Shown piece by piece: positions 17,762-27,888 of a stretch of 64,000 bases of DNA. The first letter of the stretch is position 1, and every line of letters begins with the position of its first letter. A model generated the notes under the pieces. It did not search any database, was not told the origin of the DNA, and saw only the letters and a program-made list of their open reading frames with translations. The position numbers and the translations under genes were made by a program. The stretch comes from Vibrio hepatarius (GTDB lineage Bacteria > Pseudomonadota > Gammaproteobacteria > Enterobacterales > Vibrionaceae): assembly GCF_001274785.1 (NCBI RefSeq), contig NZ_LHPI01000001.1, positions 682,001 through 746,000 of the forward strand. Direction: 5' to 3'.

Positions 17762-20650
17762 ATGTTATTAGCGAAAGCCAGTATCGGACGTAAACTGTTG
17801 TTTGCCTTTTTGGCGATGGCTTTACTGGTGCTAAGTTCCGCGCTGATTGGTGTGTTTGGTTTCAATTCTGTGGCTAAGACCGAGAGAAACGTCGTTAACT
17901 CAGCGATCCCTTCAATGCTCGAAGCCCGTCAGGTATCAGAGCTTAGCTCAAAGATCATTTCCTCCGTTCAGGTGTTATCAAATGCAAAGACAGAAGCGCA
18001 GCGTAAACAATCTGGGCAAGAGTTGTTTGCTCAGCTAGAAACGTTACTGACGCACATTAAACAACTGGGATCTGACTCGTTTGACTCACAACTGCTGAGT
18101 AAGTTAGAAGCCAATGTGCAAAGTGTAATCGATACTCTCGCGCAACTCGGTATTGTGGTTGAGAAACGATTGTTCCTCGCCAAAGATCTTGCTGGTCGCA
18201 CGCAAGAAATGCGCGAACTCGCTTCAGAGCTTGAGCGTCTTACACGCACACAAGTCGCCAATACCTCAACGATTGCGGTTGCTAATGTCACTCACATCTA
18301 CGACCTTCTCGAAACCAAACAGACAGAAAGCGCATACAAGGCGCTTGATGCGTTGGTCGAAGTCGACTTAGACCTTTCCGAACGTTTACACGAACTTCAT
18401 TTGTTGGCGTTTAAGATGCTCAATCAAATTGAAGAAGTACGTACAGTGTCGGATATCGACCGTATCAAGACGATTCACCAAGAGTTTGATAGCAATTTAA
18501 CGATAATGAAGCGACGTGTGAAAGCGGTTGAAGACCCAACACGCTCAATTCAAATGACTCAACTATTAAATGACCTAGACAAGCGCACCGTAGTTTTCGA
18601 GGTACTGAGACAGCGCTATGACAACGACTTAGCCGCTCAGCAGTTGATGCAAGATACCTTGGATCAGTTCACCACGTTGAACACAACCGTAAGTCAGTTG
18701 GTCGACGAGTCCAACATTGCGACAACCCATGCGGTGGAAGAGCTAAAAACCACATTAGAGTACGCGCAGTTAACGCTGACCATCATCACCGTACTTGGTC
18801 TAGTGATCGTGGTATTGATTGTTTGGAAAGTTGTTTATGTATCGGTTCTCAAACGTTTAGCTGAGTATTCGTCGGCATTGCTCTCAATTGCCAAAGGGCA
18901 GTTACAGGTGGATCTGAATATCAAAGGAAATGACGAGCTAGCACATATGGGGCAAGCAATCATTACCGCGAGAGATACAGCAAAAGCCCTGAAAGTTGTG
19001 GCAGAAAGCGAGGCCAAAGCAAGGAGTGAGCTGCAACAACACAAAGAACATTTAGAAGAGTTGGTCACTGACCGGACATTGCAGCTTCAGCAAGCGAATG
19101 AACGTTTGAACGAAGAGGTGGTGAATCACGCCCAGGCAAGACAAGAAGCAGAGCAAGCGAGCCGCGCGAAATCGGCGTTCCTCGCAACCATGAGCCATGA
19201 AATCCGCACACCGATGAACGGCGTGTTAGGTACCGCGCGATTGCTTAAAGATACAGGTTTAAATCCGCAGCAAGGTCACTATGTGGATGTGATCAACCGC
19301 AGCGGTACTACGTTACTGGCAATCCTTAACGACGTGTTAGATTACTCAAAGATTGAAGCTGGGCACTTGGAGATAAGGCCGGTCGATTTTAACCTTCACG
19401 CCATGGTCGATGATGTTACGCAGCTATTGGCAAGCCGCGCGCAAGAAAAGCACATCGATTTAAGTGTATGTATTGAAAGTGACCTAAATAATTTTTGGTT
19501 TGGTGACTGCACCCGAATCAGTCAGGTCCTAAATAACTTGGTAGGGAACGCGATTAAGTTCACCGAGAAAGGCCACGTCGATATCTATGTAGCGAGCGAT
19601 CCAGAGCACGATGGCAATATCCTGTTTGAAGTATCTGACACAGGAATGGGTATTTCTGAACAAGAACAAGAAACACTGTTTGAGGCATTTACCCAAGCTT
19701 CTGGCGGGATTGGCAGTAAAGGCGGCACTGGCCTTGGCCTAGCTATAAGTCGCAAACTTGTGCAAGCAATGGGCGGCGAGCTAAACGTTGAATCTATTGT
19801 CGGTGAAGGGAGCCGTTTCTGGTTTTCGGTTCCATTAACAGTAGGCAAAGAGATTGAATCTAGTGACGTTGTCACTAAAAACCAACTGCGTGCAAAAGTG
19901 TTATTGGTTGAAGACAATCCAGTCAACTGCATGGTCGCAGAAGGGTTCCTACATAGTTTGGGGCACGACGTGACGACCGCAGTAAATGGGCGAGAAGCGA
20001 GGGAACAGTTCACGCAACAGCGCTTTGATATCGTGTTACTCGACATTAACTTACCCGATTGTGATGGCGTAAGTTTGTTGAATCAATTGCGCGCAATCGA
20101 AGCCGATCTCGACGCTATAAACCCAACACCGATGGTCGCGGTGTCGGCGCATGTATTCAATGAAGAAGTAGAGAAGTATCTCTCTTCAGGTTTTGATGGT
20201 TACTTACCGAAACCGCTGGATAAAGACGCATTGTGTTTACTGATCCAAAACTGTTTGCAAGGTCAACAACTGATACTTCCCCAAGGGTCTATCAACGAAC
20301 CAAAGAATGCTCCAAATCAACCGGTTATTGATAGCAGTGTCGTGACCTCAGATATGTCGATTCTGGGTAAAGACAAAATGCGTGAGATATACGAACTGTT
20401 TGCCCAAGGTAGTGAGCAAATTCTGCGTGAGATGCAGGCGGGCGAGCAAAGCCAAGATAATATGCTAATCAAACAGTTAGCGCATAAGCTGAAAGGTTCT
20501 GCGGGGAGTTTGGGTCTATTGGCATTATTTGATCTGTGTTTGCAGATTGAAAAAGACAATGAACCGCTATCTTGCTATCTTGACAACAAATCGCAGCTAA
20601 CCGAGCTTGTATCGGCGTCAAAGCAAGCGCTTGATGCGCTGATGGAATAA
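17762..20650 (+). CDS. torS: Hybrid sensor histidine kinase TorS
   Basis: A 962-residue tripartite sensor kinase. It has an N-terminal membrane helix, a long periplasmic helical bundle (about 30-330), a second membrane helix (about 335-360), HAMP, a coiled coil, a dimerisation domain with the phospho-His in [18 protein letters not shown], an ATPase domain ([29 protein letters not shown]), a receiver domain ([12 protein letters not shown]) and a C-terminal Hpt domain with the His in [15 protein letters not shown]. This is the TorS layout, and it sits back to back with torT. Its partner TorR and the TMAO reductase genes must be elsewhere. A matS site lies in the linker before the receiver. Confidence 0.9.
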   Translation: MLLAKASIGRKLLFAFLAMALLVLSSALIGVFGFNSVAKTERNVVNSAIPSMLEARQVSELSSKIISSVQVLSNAKTEAQRKQSGQELFAQLETLLTHIKQLGSDSFDSQLLSKLEANVQSVIDTLAQLGIVVEKRLFLAKDLAGRTQEMRELASELERLTRTQVANTSTIAVANVTHIYDLLETKQTESAYKALDALVEVDLDLSERLHELHLLAFKMLNQIEEVRTVSDIDRIKTIHQEFDSNLTIMKRRVKAVEDPTRSIQMTQLLNDLDKRTVVFEVLRQRYDNDLAAQQLMQDTLDQFTTLNTTVSQLVDESNIATTHAVEELKTTLEYAQLTLTIITVLGLVIVVLIVWKVVYVSVLKRLAEYSSALLSIAKGQLQVDLNIKGNDELAHMGQAIITARDTAKALKVVAESEAKARSELQQHKEHLEELVTDRTLQLQQANERLNEEVVNHAQARQEAEQASRAKSAFLATMSHEIRTPMNGVLGTARLLKDTGLNPQQGHYVDVINRSGTTLLAILNDVLDYSKIEAGHLEIRPVDFNLHAMVDDVTQLLASRAQEKHIDLSVCIESDLNNFWFGDCTRISQVLNNLVGNAIKFTEKGHVDIYVASDPEHDGNILFEVSDTGMGISEQEQETLFEAFTQASGGIGSKGGTGLGLAISRKLVQAMGGELNVESIVGEGSRFWFSVPLTVGKEIESSDVVTKNQLRAKVLLVEDNPVNCMVAEGFLHSLGHDVTTAVNGREAREQFTQQRFDIVLLDINLPDCDGVSLLNQLRAIEADLDAINPTPMVAVSAHVFNEEVEKYLSSGFDGYLPKPLDKDALCLLIQNCLQGQQLILPQGSINEPKNAPNQPVIDSSVVTSDMSILGKDKMREIYELFAQGSEQILREMQAGEQSQDNMLIKQLAHKLKGSAGSLGLLALFDLCLQIEKDNEPLSCYLDNKSQLTELVSASKQALDALME
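19863..19875. other. matS site, within torS
   Basis: GTGACGTTGTCAC matches the MatP-binding consensus exactly, one of eight such sites in the window. Confidence 0.75.
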
Positions 20651-20660
20651 GGACTTCTCT

Positions 20661-21182
20661 ATGCCAATTATCGAATCTTCCAATCTTTTTATGCGCAGTA
20701 TCAACGAGGGCGACTGGCCGCTGTTTGAGCGATTGCATGAAGACGAAGAAGTGATTCGATACGCGTTTGACAAACCATCGACGGAACAGATTCGCTCGCG
20801 TTTCGAAAGCCGCTTGCCCAAGTGGGAATGGGGAAGTACGCATTGGCTTTGCCTCGTCATTATTCACCGTGACACAAAACAGCCGATGGGCGTGATGGGT
20901 TTGTGCCGCTCTGAAGAGCAGCAAGAGTATGTGGAAGTCGGATATTTACTGCTTCCTGAATATCATGGCAAAGGCTTTGGTACAGAATCGCTTTTAGCTT
21001 TGGTCGAGTACGCAAAAGCTAATTTCCCGATTGAGAAGTTCAACGCGATTGTCACCGATGGCAACATAGCATCATGCAAAGTGCTCGAAAAAGTGGGTTT
21101 TGTGCTGTGCGAGCGTGAACCCAATGCGTATCAGATTGGTGGGGTTGATTACGACGATCTGATATACAGTTTTGAGGTGTAA
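20661..21182 (+). CDS. GNAT acetyltransferase, RimJ/RimL type
   Basis: A 173-residue acetyltransferase of the Acetyltransf_3 (RimJ/RimL) type. It has LFMRSINEGDWPLFERLHED at the N-terminus, the acetyl-CoA loop YLLLPEYHGKGFGTESLLALVEYA, and the family pattern NIASCKVLEKVGFVLCERE. AAGGACT precedes the start, and the gene begins 10 bp after torS, so it may be read from the same transcript. The substrate is unknown; these enzymes often modify N-terminal amines or small amines. Confidence 0.82.
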   Translation: MPIIESSNLFMRSINEGDWPLFERLHEDEEVIRYAFDKPSTEQIRSRFESRLPKWEWGSTHWLCLVIIHRDTKQPMGVMGLCRSEEQQEYVEVGYLLLPEYHGKGFGTESLLALVEYAKANFPIEKFNAIVTDGNIASCKVLEKVGFVLCEREPNAYQIGGVDYDDLIYSFEV

Positions 21183-21187
21183 ATCTG

Positions 21188-21835
21188 TTAGCCAATGCTT
21201 AAGGTCGGCCTGTAGATACCTAGTGCTGAAAGTGTCAGTAAAACTTGGGCTGTGTAGTATGTCACCATGACGACATGCCTTGAAAACGCTGAGGTGGTAC
21301 GAAAACGGTCAATCGCCAGCACTAAATCAGACACAATGAATATAAACGCGCCCATCGCTCCGTAAGCGGCGAGCGGGTGTTCAGCTTCTAACCAAACTTC
21401 TGTCGCTCCCCACGCCATTACCAATATTGCACTTGTGTATACCGCAACCGGCAGTTTCATGTTGTCGAGTGTTGGAAGTAATAGTAAGTAGACAATCAAG
21501 CCAACACTAAATAACACCGCAGGCAGCCACAGCGTTAAAGGTTGCTCTATTTGAGTGAAGAACGCGTAGCTGTATAAAATGTGCGCACAAAGAAAGCAGC
21601 TTAACCCCTCAATAAACTTGTCTTTCGGGTGCATTAAAAAAAGATCGCCAATGGCTGACGCAATTAATCCCACGCCAATCCAATAAGCATAATCTTGTGA
21701 GTTCGGACTATCGACTAAAACAAGCGCCGACATCAGGAAAACAGGTGTCGCTTTGGATAGATAAAAGATCCAACGATATTTTTTATCTATGCTCCATACG
21801 TGCACAACGCACAGTAAAACGATAATTAACCACAT
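21188..21835 (-). CDS. Lysoplasmalogenase-like membrane protein (YhhN family)
   Basis: A 215-residue integral membrane protein with about eight helices, matching the YhhN/TMEM86 family. Characteristic acidic-basic positions lie in ASAIGDLFLMHPKDKFIEGLSCFLCAHILY and FIVSDLVLAIDRF. Family members hydrolyse the vinyl-ether bond of lysoplasmalogens; whether that is the role in Vibrio is unknown. The gene converges on the GNAT gene with only a 5-bp gap. Confidence 0.82.
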   Translation of the reverse strand: MWLIIVLLCVVHVWSIDKKYRWIFYLSKATPVFLMSALVLVDSPNSQDYAYWIGVGLIASAIGDLFLMHPKDKFIEGLSCFLCAHILYSYAFFTQIEQPLTLWLPAVLFSVGLIVYLLLLPTLDNMKLPVAVYTSAILVMAWGATEVWLEAEHPLAAYGAMGAFIFIVSDLVLAIDRFRTTSAFSRHVVMVTYYTAQVLLTLSALGIYRPTLSIG

Positions 21836-21849
21836 ATTTCCTGTCTCAA

Positions 21850-21882
21850 TAAAAAAAATAGCAGCAATAAATTGCTGCTATT
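21850..21882 (-). terminator. Intrinsic terminator after yqhD
   Basis: The stem AATAGCAGCAA/TTGCTGCTATT is followed on the minus strand by a run of T's, directly past the alcohol dehydrogenase gene. Confidence 0.85.
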
Positions 21883-21903
21883 AGAGTAATGAGTGGCGGT
21901 TAG

Positions 21904-23052
21904 CTACGCAATAGCATTCGCTAAGATTTGACGGCTAACATCCGGTGTAATTGCACCGTGTTCACCAAGTTTGGTCATGCCGTGCGATTCAAGTTGTTTA
22001 ATCACAGACTCAATAGCGTCATCTTTGTTTGTCTCGTACTCGGCAAATTGAGTGTCTACACCGAGCGAGTGGTAGAACTTTTCAATTGCTTCGATAGTAC
22101 GTAGAGCAAGGTCGTCGCCTGCTTCTAGACCAAATACGTTCACACCCATCTGTTCCAACTTCGCTTTTTTCGCTTCTAACTGATTGCGAAGCAGAGAAGG
22201 CTGCACGATAGCAAGTGAGCGTGCGTGGTCAACACCCCATAGTGCAGTAAACTCGTGACCGATCATGTGTGTTGCCCAGTCATGTGGTACGCCGCTGCCG
22301 ATCAAGCCATTTAGTGCTTGGTTAGCTGACCACATTAGGTTTGCACGCCATTCATCGTTATCACGTTCAGCAAAGGATTCGCCCAATGTCTTCAGTGTGC
22401 GAAGCAGGGTTTCAGCGTAGCCATCTTGAACCATTGCGCCATGCGGAAAGGTAATGTACTGCTCGCACACGTGTACCCAAGCGTCAACAACGCCGTTAAG
22501 TAGTTGCTTTTCTGGTAGCGTTTTCATTACATCTGGGTCAAGCACCGCGAACTTAGGCTGTACGAACGGAGACATGAACGGAAGTTTGTCTTGAGTTTCC
22601 GCTTTTGTAATAACCGCACCCATGTTTGATTCAGAACCTGTCGCTGGTAGCGTAAGAATGGCGCCTAGTGCAACCGCATCGCTTACTTTGTGCGCGCCAG
22701 TTAGGATATCCCAGCCATCACCATCGTATTTTGCTGCTGCGGCAACATATTTTGAACCGTCAATGACTGAACCACCGCCAACAGCGAGAATAAAGTCCAC
22801 ATTCTGCTCTTTTACGATCTTAACCGCTTTATCTAGCGTCTCTTTGGTTGGGTTTGGTTCAATACCACTGAATTCTACCCACTCTACGCCTTCGAGTGCT
22901 TTTGCAACTTGGTTGTAAACGCCGTTTCGTTTGATAGAGCCGCCACCGTAGGTTACGAGTACTTTTTTAGCACCAGCTATCGCTTGAGTAATTGAAGAGA
23001 TTTGACCTTGGCCAAAGAAGATCTGAGTAGGATTAACGTAAGTGAATTGCAT
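21904..23052 (-). CDS. yqhD: Iron-type NADPH-dependent alcohol dehydrogenase / aldehyde reductase YqhD
   Basis: A 382-residue group III alcohol dehydrogenase. The NADP-binding GGGSVIDGSKYVAAAAKYDG, LPATGSESN and the metal-binding region with Asp (VVDAWVHVCEQYI) and His (HDWATHMIGHEFTALWGVDHARSLAI) are typical of YqhD. YqhD reduces short-chain aldehydes including methylglyoxal and acrolein. The divergent AraC-type gene next door matches yqhC, the known activator of yqhD in E. coli, which strengthens the call. mgsA, which makes methylglyoxal, is encoded 5 kb away. Confidence 0.9.
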   Translation of the reverse strand: MQFTYVNPTQIFFGQGQISSITQAIAGAKKVLVTYGGGSIKRNGVYNQVAKALEGVEWVEFSGIEPNPTKETLDKAVKIVKEQNVDFILAVGGGSVIDGSKYVAAAAKYDGDGWDILTGAHKVSDAVALGAILTLPATGSESNMGAVITKAETQDKLPFMSPFVQPKFAVLDPDVMKTLPEKQLLNGVVDAWVHVCEQYITFPHGAMVQDGYAETLLRTLKTLGESFAERDNDEWRANLMWSANQALNGLIGSGVPHDWATHMIGHEFTALWGVDHARSLAIVQPSLLRNQLEAKKAKLEQMGVNVFGLEAGDDLALRTIEAIEKFYHSLGVDTQFAEYETNKDDAIESVIKQLESHGMTKLGEHGAITPDVSRQILANAIA

Positions 23053-23215
23053 TGTTGTTCCTCTTGCTTCCTAGTTCTGTCCACTAACACATGAACAGTG
23101 TTTATCTTATGAAATGCATAATACTATCTGAAAACACAGAATCGAACGTCCATTCCTCCATTGTTATTGCCTATTTCTACAAATTTATTACTATTAGTGC
23201 ATTAACGGAGGCAGT

Positions 23216-24103
23216 ATGACCCTAGCGCAACTTTTACAACAGTACGTTGATTATCAGCAATTGCATCAACTTGAAGGCATTTATCAAACGCAAATTGAAG
23301 GCGTATGGTTTTATCGTAGTAGCCGCGGCAATGAGCGCAAACCCTTCATTTATCAATCAGGCATTATCCTGTTAGGTCAGGGCAGTAAGAATATCTACAT
23401 TGGTAATCAACCCGTCCATTACGGGCCGAATGATTATCTAGTTGTGGGTGTACCAATGCCTTTAGAGTGCGAAGCGATCGCAGAAAATGGCGAACCATTA
23501 CTTGGATTGTCGATCGATATCGATCCACAGGTATTGCATCGCCAAGTACATAAACTTGAATCATTGGGTTACAGGCCGGATAAATCGAGCAACGAACAAC
23601 GCTGCGGTTTGAAGTCAGTTCGTATGGAAGCCAGTGTACTCGATGTGAGCAAGCGCTTGGTTCAGGCTTTGTGTAACCCTTACGAAACCGCATTGCTTGC
23701 CGACGCTCTCAAAGAAGAACTGGTTTACCGCGCTTTGACCAGTGATGAAGGGCATATATTGTTCGATTTAGCGCACCATGAAGGCCATTATGCCCGCGTA
23801 GCGAAAGCGTTAGAAAAAGTACACCGCGAATACGCAGGAAACTTATCCGTCCAAGAGTTGGCACAAGAAGCTAACATGAGTGCATCTGCATTCCACAATG
23901 CCTTTCGTGAAGTAACGTTAGAATCACCGATCCAATACATCAAGAAAGTCAGACTCAACAAAGCAAAAGAGTTGATCCATTTAGAAGGAAAGAAAGTCAA
24001 CGATGCAGCGCGTTTGGTTGGCTATAACAGTTCTTCACAATTTTCACGCGAGTACAAACGTCATTTCAATGAGACGCCACGCGGCTTAAAATTGGCGAGT
24101 TGA
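23216..24103 (+). CDS. yqhC: AraC family regulator YqhC
   Basis: A 295-residue AraC-type activator. The N-terminal half is the AraC_N cupin-like domain (FIYQSGIILLGQGSKNIYIGNQPVHYGPNDYLVVGVPMPLECE), and the C-terminus carries two HTH motifs (SVQELAQEANMSASAFHNAFREV and VNDAARLVGYNSSSQFSREYKRHF). It is divergent from yqhD with 163 bp between. In E. coli YqhC senses reactive aldehydes and turns on yqhD; the same arrangement suggests the same role here. Confidence 0.87.
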   Translation: MTLAQLLQQYVDYQQLHQLEGIYQTQIEGVWFYRSSRGNERKPFIYQSGIILLGQGSKNIYIGNQPVHYGPNDYLVVGVPMPLECEAIAENGEPLLGLSIDIDPQVLHRQVHKLESLGYRPDKSSNEQRCGLKSVRMEASVLDVSKRLVQALCNPYETALLADALKEELVYRALTSDEGHILFDLAHHEGHYARVAKALEKVHREYAGNLSVQELAQEANMSASAFHNAFREVTLESPIQYIKKVRLNKAKELIHLEGKKVNDAARLVGYNSSSQFSREYKRHFNETPRGLKLAS

Positions 24104-24260
24104 TCGCGAAGGTAGGAAAAAGAGGAAAAATCGCTTTACAAAATTACTGTTTTTTTCCGATGAAACCTCGTTCATACTGTCTGAGTAGTTAACCACTTAG
24201 ATGTAGAACAACTAATTTTGGTTACTACGCCCCCTATAGGAGATCTAGTCAGTCTCTTCA
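24104..24260 (+). other. Intergenic segment, possible small RNA ending in the terminator
   Basis: This stretch between yqhC and glgC has no ORF. It contains a C-rich segment (CGCCCCC near 24228) ahead of a strong hairpin-T terminator, the layout of a Hfq-type sRNA. No convincing promoter could be assigned, so it may equally be the yqhC 3' region. Confidence 0.25.
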
Positions 24261-24296
24261 AAAAGCCTCTAAACAGTAATGTGTAGAGGCTTTTTA
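24261..24296. terminator. Bidirectional terminator between yqhC and glgC
   Basis: The stem AAAGCCTCTA/TAGAGGCTTT has an A-rich left flank and T's on the right, between convergent genes. Confidence 0.85.
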
Positions 24297-24312
24297 TCTC
24301 TTAGTTTGCTAA

Positions 24313-25527
24313 TCAAAACTGATAACTTTCCGGCACTACCACAATACCTTTTTCAGAAATGTGGAAACGTTTAGCATCTTCAACGCGATCTAGGCCAATC
24401 TGCGTATGGGGTGGTATACGGACGTGTTTATCGATGATGCAGTTCACCAACTGAGAGCCTTCACCAACATGGACATCGTCAAACAAAATGCTGTCAACAA
24501 TGGTTGCACCATCATGGATCCTAACATTCGGTGATACGACCGAATGCTGCACTGAGCCACCAGAATTGACCACACCATCAGCGATAATCGAATTAATAAA
24601 TATCCCTTCATTGCCCGTTTCAGAAGAGACAGTACGCGCTGGTGGACATTGAGGTTCATAAGTCCGAATTGCCCAGTCAGCTTGATACAAATTCATTGGC
24701 GGAACAGGTTCAAGTAAGTCCATATTTGCATCGTAGAATGAATCAATCGTGCCGACATCACGCCAATAACAATCTTTAGCAACACGTCCTTTGTCGTTAC
24801 AAAAATCGTATGCGTAGACACCGTGAGATTTGATTAGCTCCGGAATGATGTCTTTACCAAAATCATGTGAAGATTCGGGGTTGTTTGCATCATTATGGAG
24901 CGCGTCTTGAAGTACCTGACAACTGAAGATGTAAATCCCCATAGAGGCTAAGCTACGGTCTGGTTGACCAGGAACAGAAGGTGGATCTTTGGGCTTTTCG
25001 ATAAATGAGGTAATACGGCCACTTTCGTCTGTGTCGAGCACACCAAACTGCGTTGCCTCCTTACGATCAACGTTCATACAGGCGATGGTTAAATCGGCTT
25101 GATTGGCTTTGTGCTCCTGAAGCATTACGTCATAATCCATGCGGTAAATATGGTCGCCAGACAACACAACCACGTATTCAGCATCACTTCGCGAGAGCAA
25201 CCATAGATTATGATAAATGGCGTCAGCCGTACCTTCATACCATTTACCGCCGCCACGCATTTGCGGTGGGACAACAGTAATAAATTCGCCGAGTTCAGGG
25301 TTGAAGATTGACCAACCATTACGTAAGTGTTTTTGTAGGGAGTGCGATTTATATTGAGTCAGCACCAAAATACGTCGAAGACCAGAACGCAAGCAATTGG
25401 TGAGAGTAAAGTCGATGATTCGGTATTTACCGCCAAAGGGAACAGCAGGTTTGGCACGGTCGTCAGTGAGTGGGCTAAGGCGAGATCCCATACCTCCGGC
25501 GAGAACTATGGTAAGGGTGTTTTGCAT
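24313..25527 (-). CDS. glgC: Glucose-1-phosphate adenylyltransferase (ADP-glucose pyrophosphorylase)
   Basis: A 404-residue GlgC. It makes ADP-glucose from ATP and glucose 1-phosphate, the committed step of glycogen synthesis. The nucleotidyltransferase signature VLAGGMGSRLSPLTDDRAKPAVPFGGKYRIIDF-type region is at the N-terminus, GTADAIYHNLWLL and YVVVLSGDHIYRMDY follow, and the C-terminal left-handed beta-helix repeats are evident (VVSPNVRIHDGATIVDSILF). I chose Met 25527 because GGAGATTAGC lies directly before it. It is monocistronic, without glgA or glgB, and many vibrios have a second glgC. Confidence 0.92.
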   Translation of the reverse strand: MQNTLTIVLAGGMGSRLSPLTDDRAKPAVPFGGKYRIIDFTLTNCLRSGLRRILVLTQYKSHSLQKHLRNGWSIFNPELGEFITVVPPQMRGGGKWYEGTADAIYHNLWLLSRSDAEYVVVLSGDHIYRMDYDVMLQEHKANQADLTIACMNVDRKEATQFGVLDTDESGRITSFIEKPKDPPSVPGQPDRSLASMGIYIFSCQVLQDALHNDANNPESSHDFGKDIIPELIKSHGVYAYDFCNDKGRVAKDCYWRDVGTIDSFYDANMDLLEPVPPMNLYQADWAIRTYEPQCPPARTVSSETGNEGIFINSIIADGVVNSGGSVQHSVVSPNVRIHDGATIVDSILFDDVHVGEGSQLVNCIIDKHVRIPPHTQIGLDRVEDAKRFHISEKGIVVVPESYQF

Positions 25528-25675
25528 GCTAATCTCCATATGGTGCGATGTGTCCATATCAGAGTAGTACAAGAATTACGCCATGTTGTAACCACACGGT
25601 TTTACAGGGCTTGCACTGGTCATGTGTGAAAGTAGGCTCGGTATTGGTGCATAACAAATTATATATGCACTAAAA

Positions 25676-27577
25676 TCATGCAATCGAGTTTGCTTCCGCT
25701 GACGCCATGACATTCACTTGGTTGCGACCCAGCGTTTTGGACTCATATAGTGCAATGTCTGCACGCTTATAGCTGTCACCAGGCTTACTGCATATATCTG
25801 TCACACCACCGCTGACAGTGATGTTCAGATCGCTTTCAATATTTACGGCTATACGCAGTCGGTTCACGACAACTTCAGCCTCATCTAGAGACGTGTGGGG
25901 CATGATGATAGCAAACTCTTCACCACCAATACGCGCGATAATGTCGGTTTCACGTAGATGGGTTGAAAGGGTTTGTGCCACTTCGCCAATGACTTTGTCA
26001 CCAATGTCGTGCCCATATTTGTCGTTGACTCGCTTGAAGTGGTCAATATCGATTAGGGCAAGCGAAACGTGTTCACTGTCTGGGTAGCGTTTAATTCTTT
26101 GGCTGTGAGAGACTATCTCAGTATCAAACTTGCGGCGATTCCACAGACCACTGAGTGGGTCTTTTTCACTGAGTTCTCTCAGTTGATCTTCGAGTTCTTT
26201 ACGGTGTGAAATGTCAATGAACGACGCAACGTAAAATTGAATCGTGCCTTGTTTATCCGTTACCGTTTGGATACGAAGAATTTCCGTAATCAACGAACCA
26301 TCACGGCGCTTGTTCACCACTTCGCCTTCCCATATTCCTTTTGTTTCCAACGCTTTCCACATGTTCATATAGAATTCTTGGTTATGGCGTCCTGAAGAGA
26401 ATACGGTAGGCTGCTTTCCTTTCACTTGATCGAGAGTGTAACCGCTGGATTTAGTGAATTGCTCGTTGACTTGAATGATACGGTTGTTGTGGTCGGTGAT
26501 CACAACTGCAGACATACCGTTCATCGCTGCGCGGGCAATTTTACTCGCCATGCTGTTTTTCTCGTGATTGTAATTCCAAGTAACAAAAGAAAAGGTAATC
26601 AGAGCAATAATAATGAGCAGAAATACCGCTTGAGTATTGAGCTCGCTACGCTCTTCATCGGCGATTGGTCGGATATCACTTAAATCCGATTCAAGTACAA
26701 AGATAAGCGGCTCTTTCGTTGAAGTATGAGTAATATCTGTTTTGATAAACGAGAACCAAGAATCGCCTTCTTTTACCGTTCCCGAGTTAGTCAATTGGAT
26801 TCTGCGCCATAGGCTAGGGTACTGTTTGCTGAGACTGTACTCTTTATGTTCATCAATAATATTGCCTAAGATACGTGTACCGTCATTTGGCAGAATATAG
26901 TAACCATTGCCACTAAATATTGTCGGTAAGTTATTGGTATTGCGTTTGTAAGCGAGAGATTTATATATACGCTTTAAATCGAGATTAGCGACAAAGTAAC
27001 CTTGTCGTTTACCTCCCAGTTCGATCGGAACAATAACGCGATAACCTAAAGTTAACGGATAAACGATTTGTCCACGTTCTGATTCTAAATCGATACCGTA
27101 TGTGCCAACTTGGTTTCTTTTCAATGATTGCGCATAAGCGAAATACTTGCGATCGCCCTTGTACTGCAGATCGTATGGGGCGACGATTTCAGATCGTAAT
27201 TCACTCGTGTTAACGCGAATCTTTTCCATACCTTGACTGTCAATGAATCGCAATTGCGAATAAACACCTTGAGTCTTAGCAACGAGTAGCCAAAGATAGC
27301 TTACATTTTCTAAGTTCTCTTGTGTTGGATTGAGGATTGCTTGATGCAACAAACCATTATTAGACAGAGAGCTTGCGGCGGTAATGATCTGATCAATTGA
27401 GACTTGCAACTCAGCTTTAGCGTATTCGAGTTTATGGATGTTGTTTTGTTCAACGGTCTGCAGCGCACGCTTATCTATTTTTGCGTGCTCGTTGAGGAAA
27501 TATAGGGTAGGTACACACGCTAACACCGCGAAGGTAACAATAAATTGAAGACAAACTTTGTAGCGTGTAAAAGACAT
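25676..27577 (-). CDS. Membrane diguanylate cyclase with Cache-like sensor, PAS and GGDEF domains
   Basis: About 633 residues: an N-terminal membrane helix, a periplasmic dCache-like sensor (about 30-305, with SLRFIDSQGMEKIRVN-type motifs), a second membrane helix, a PAS domain (VVITDHNNRIIQVNEQFTKSSGYTLDQVKGK) and a C-terminal GGDEF domain. The active site is ARIGGEEFAI, with an RETD inhibitory I-site five residues upstream, so it should make c-di-GMP and be feedback-inhibited. The start at 27577 puts the membrane helix at the N-terminus; 30 extra codons in the open frame look non-coding. Confidence 0.87.
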   Translation of the reverse strand: MSFTRYKVCLQFIVTFAVLACVPTLYFLNEHAKIDKRALQTVEQNNIHKLEYAKAELQVSIDQIITAASSLSNNGLLHQAILNPTQENLENVSYLWLLVAKTQGVYSQLRFIDSQGMEKIRVNTSELRSEIVAPYDLQYKGDRKYFAYAQSLKRNQVGTYGIDLESERGQIVYPLTLGYRVIVPIELGGKRQGYFVANLDLKRIYKSLAYKRNTNNLPTIFSGNGYYILPNDGTRILGNIIDEHKEYSLSKQYPSLWRRIQLTNSGTVKEGDSWFSFIKTDITHTSTKEPLIFVLESDLSDIRPIADEERSELNTQAVFLLIIIALITFSFVTWNYNHEKNSMASKIARAAMNGMSAVVITDHNNRIIQVNEQFTKSSGYTLDQVKGKQPTVFSSGRHNQEFYMNMWKALETKGIWEGEVVNKRRDGSLITEILRIQTVTDKQGTIQFYVASFIDISHRKELEDQLRELSEKDPLSGLWNRRKFDTEIVSHSQRIKRYPDSEHVSLALIDIDHFKRVNDKYGHDIGDKVIGEVAQTLSTHLRETDIIARIGGEEFAIIMPHTSLDEAEVVVNRLRIAVNIESDLNITVSGGVTDICSKPGDSYKRADIALYESKTLGRNQVNVMASAEANSIA

Positions 27578-27840
27578 CGAATGCAAACTAAACCTAAAGT
27601 TGTATAAGTAAATTTCAGATGTTGCTGAATTATAAGAGTTATATGAAGTAAAATTCATAGCAATCACCGTATTATGGGGCTACGGTAACCTAAACTTATG
27701 CATTTAATCCAGTACTTATAACGACAAACTTATATTTAATCCTCTTTCCGTTGCCAAGGTATATATTTTGAATGAAAGTCACAAATTTAATTGCGTAAAA
27801 ATATGCTTTACCTAACATCATTCGTCTACCTACATGAAAC

Positions 27841-27876
27841 AAAAAAGCACCTCAAGATTGAGGTGCTTTTTTTTAA
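27841..27876. terminator. Terminator of the fructose PTS operon
   Basis: The stem AAAAAAGCACCTCAA/TTGAGGTGCTTTTTT is flanked by A and T runs, 13 bp past the fruA stop on the minus strand. It also works on the plus strand. Confidence 0.9.
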
Positions 27877-27888
27877 AGTTCAGTAGGA

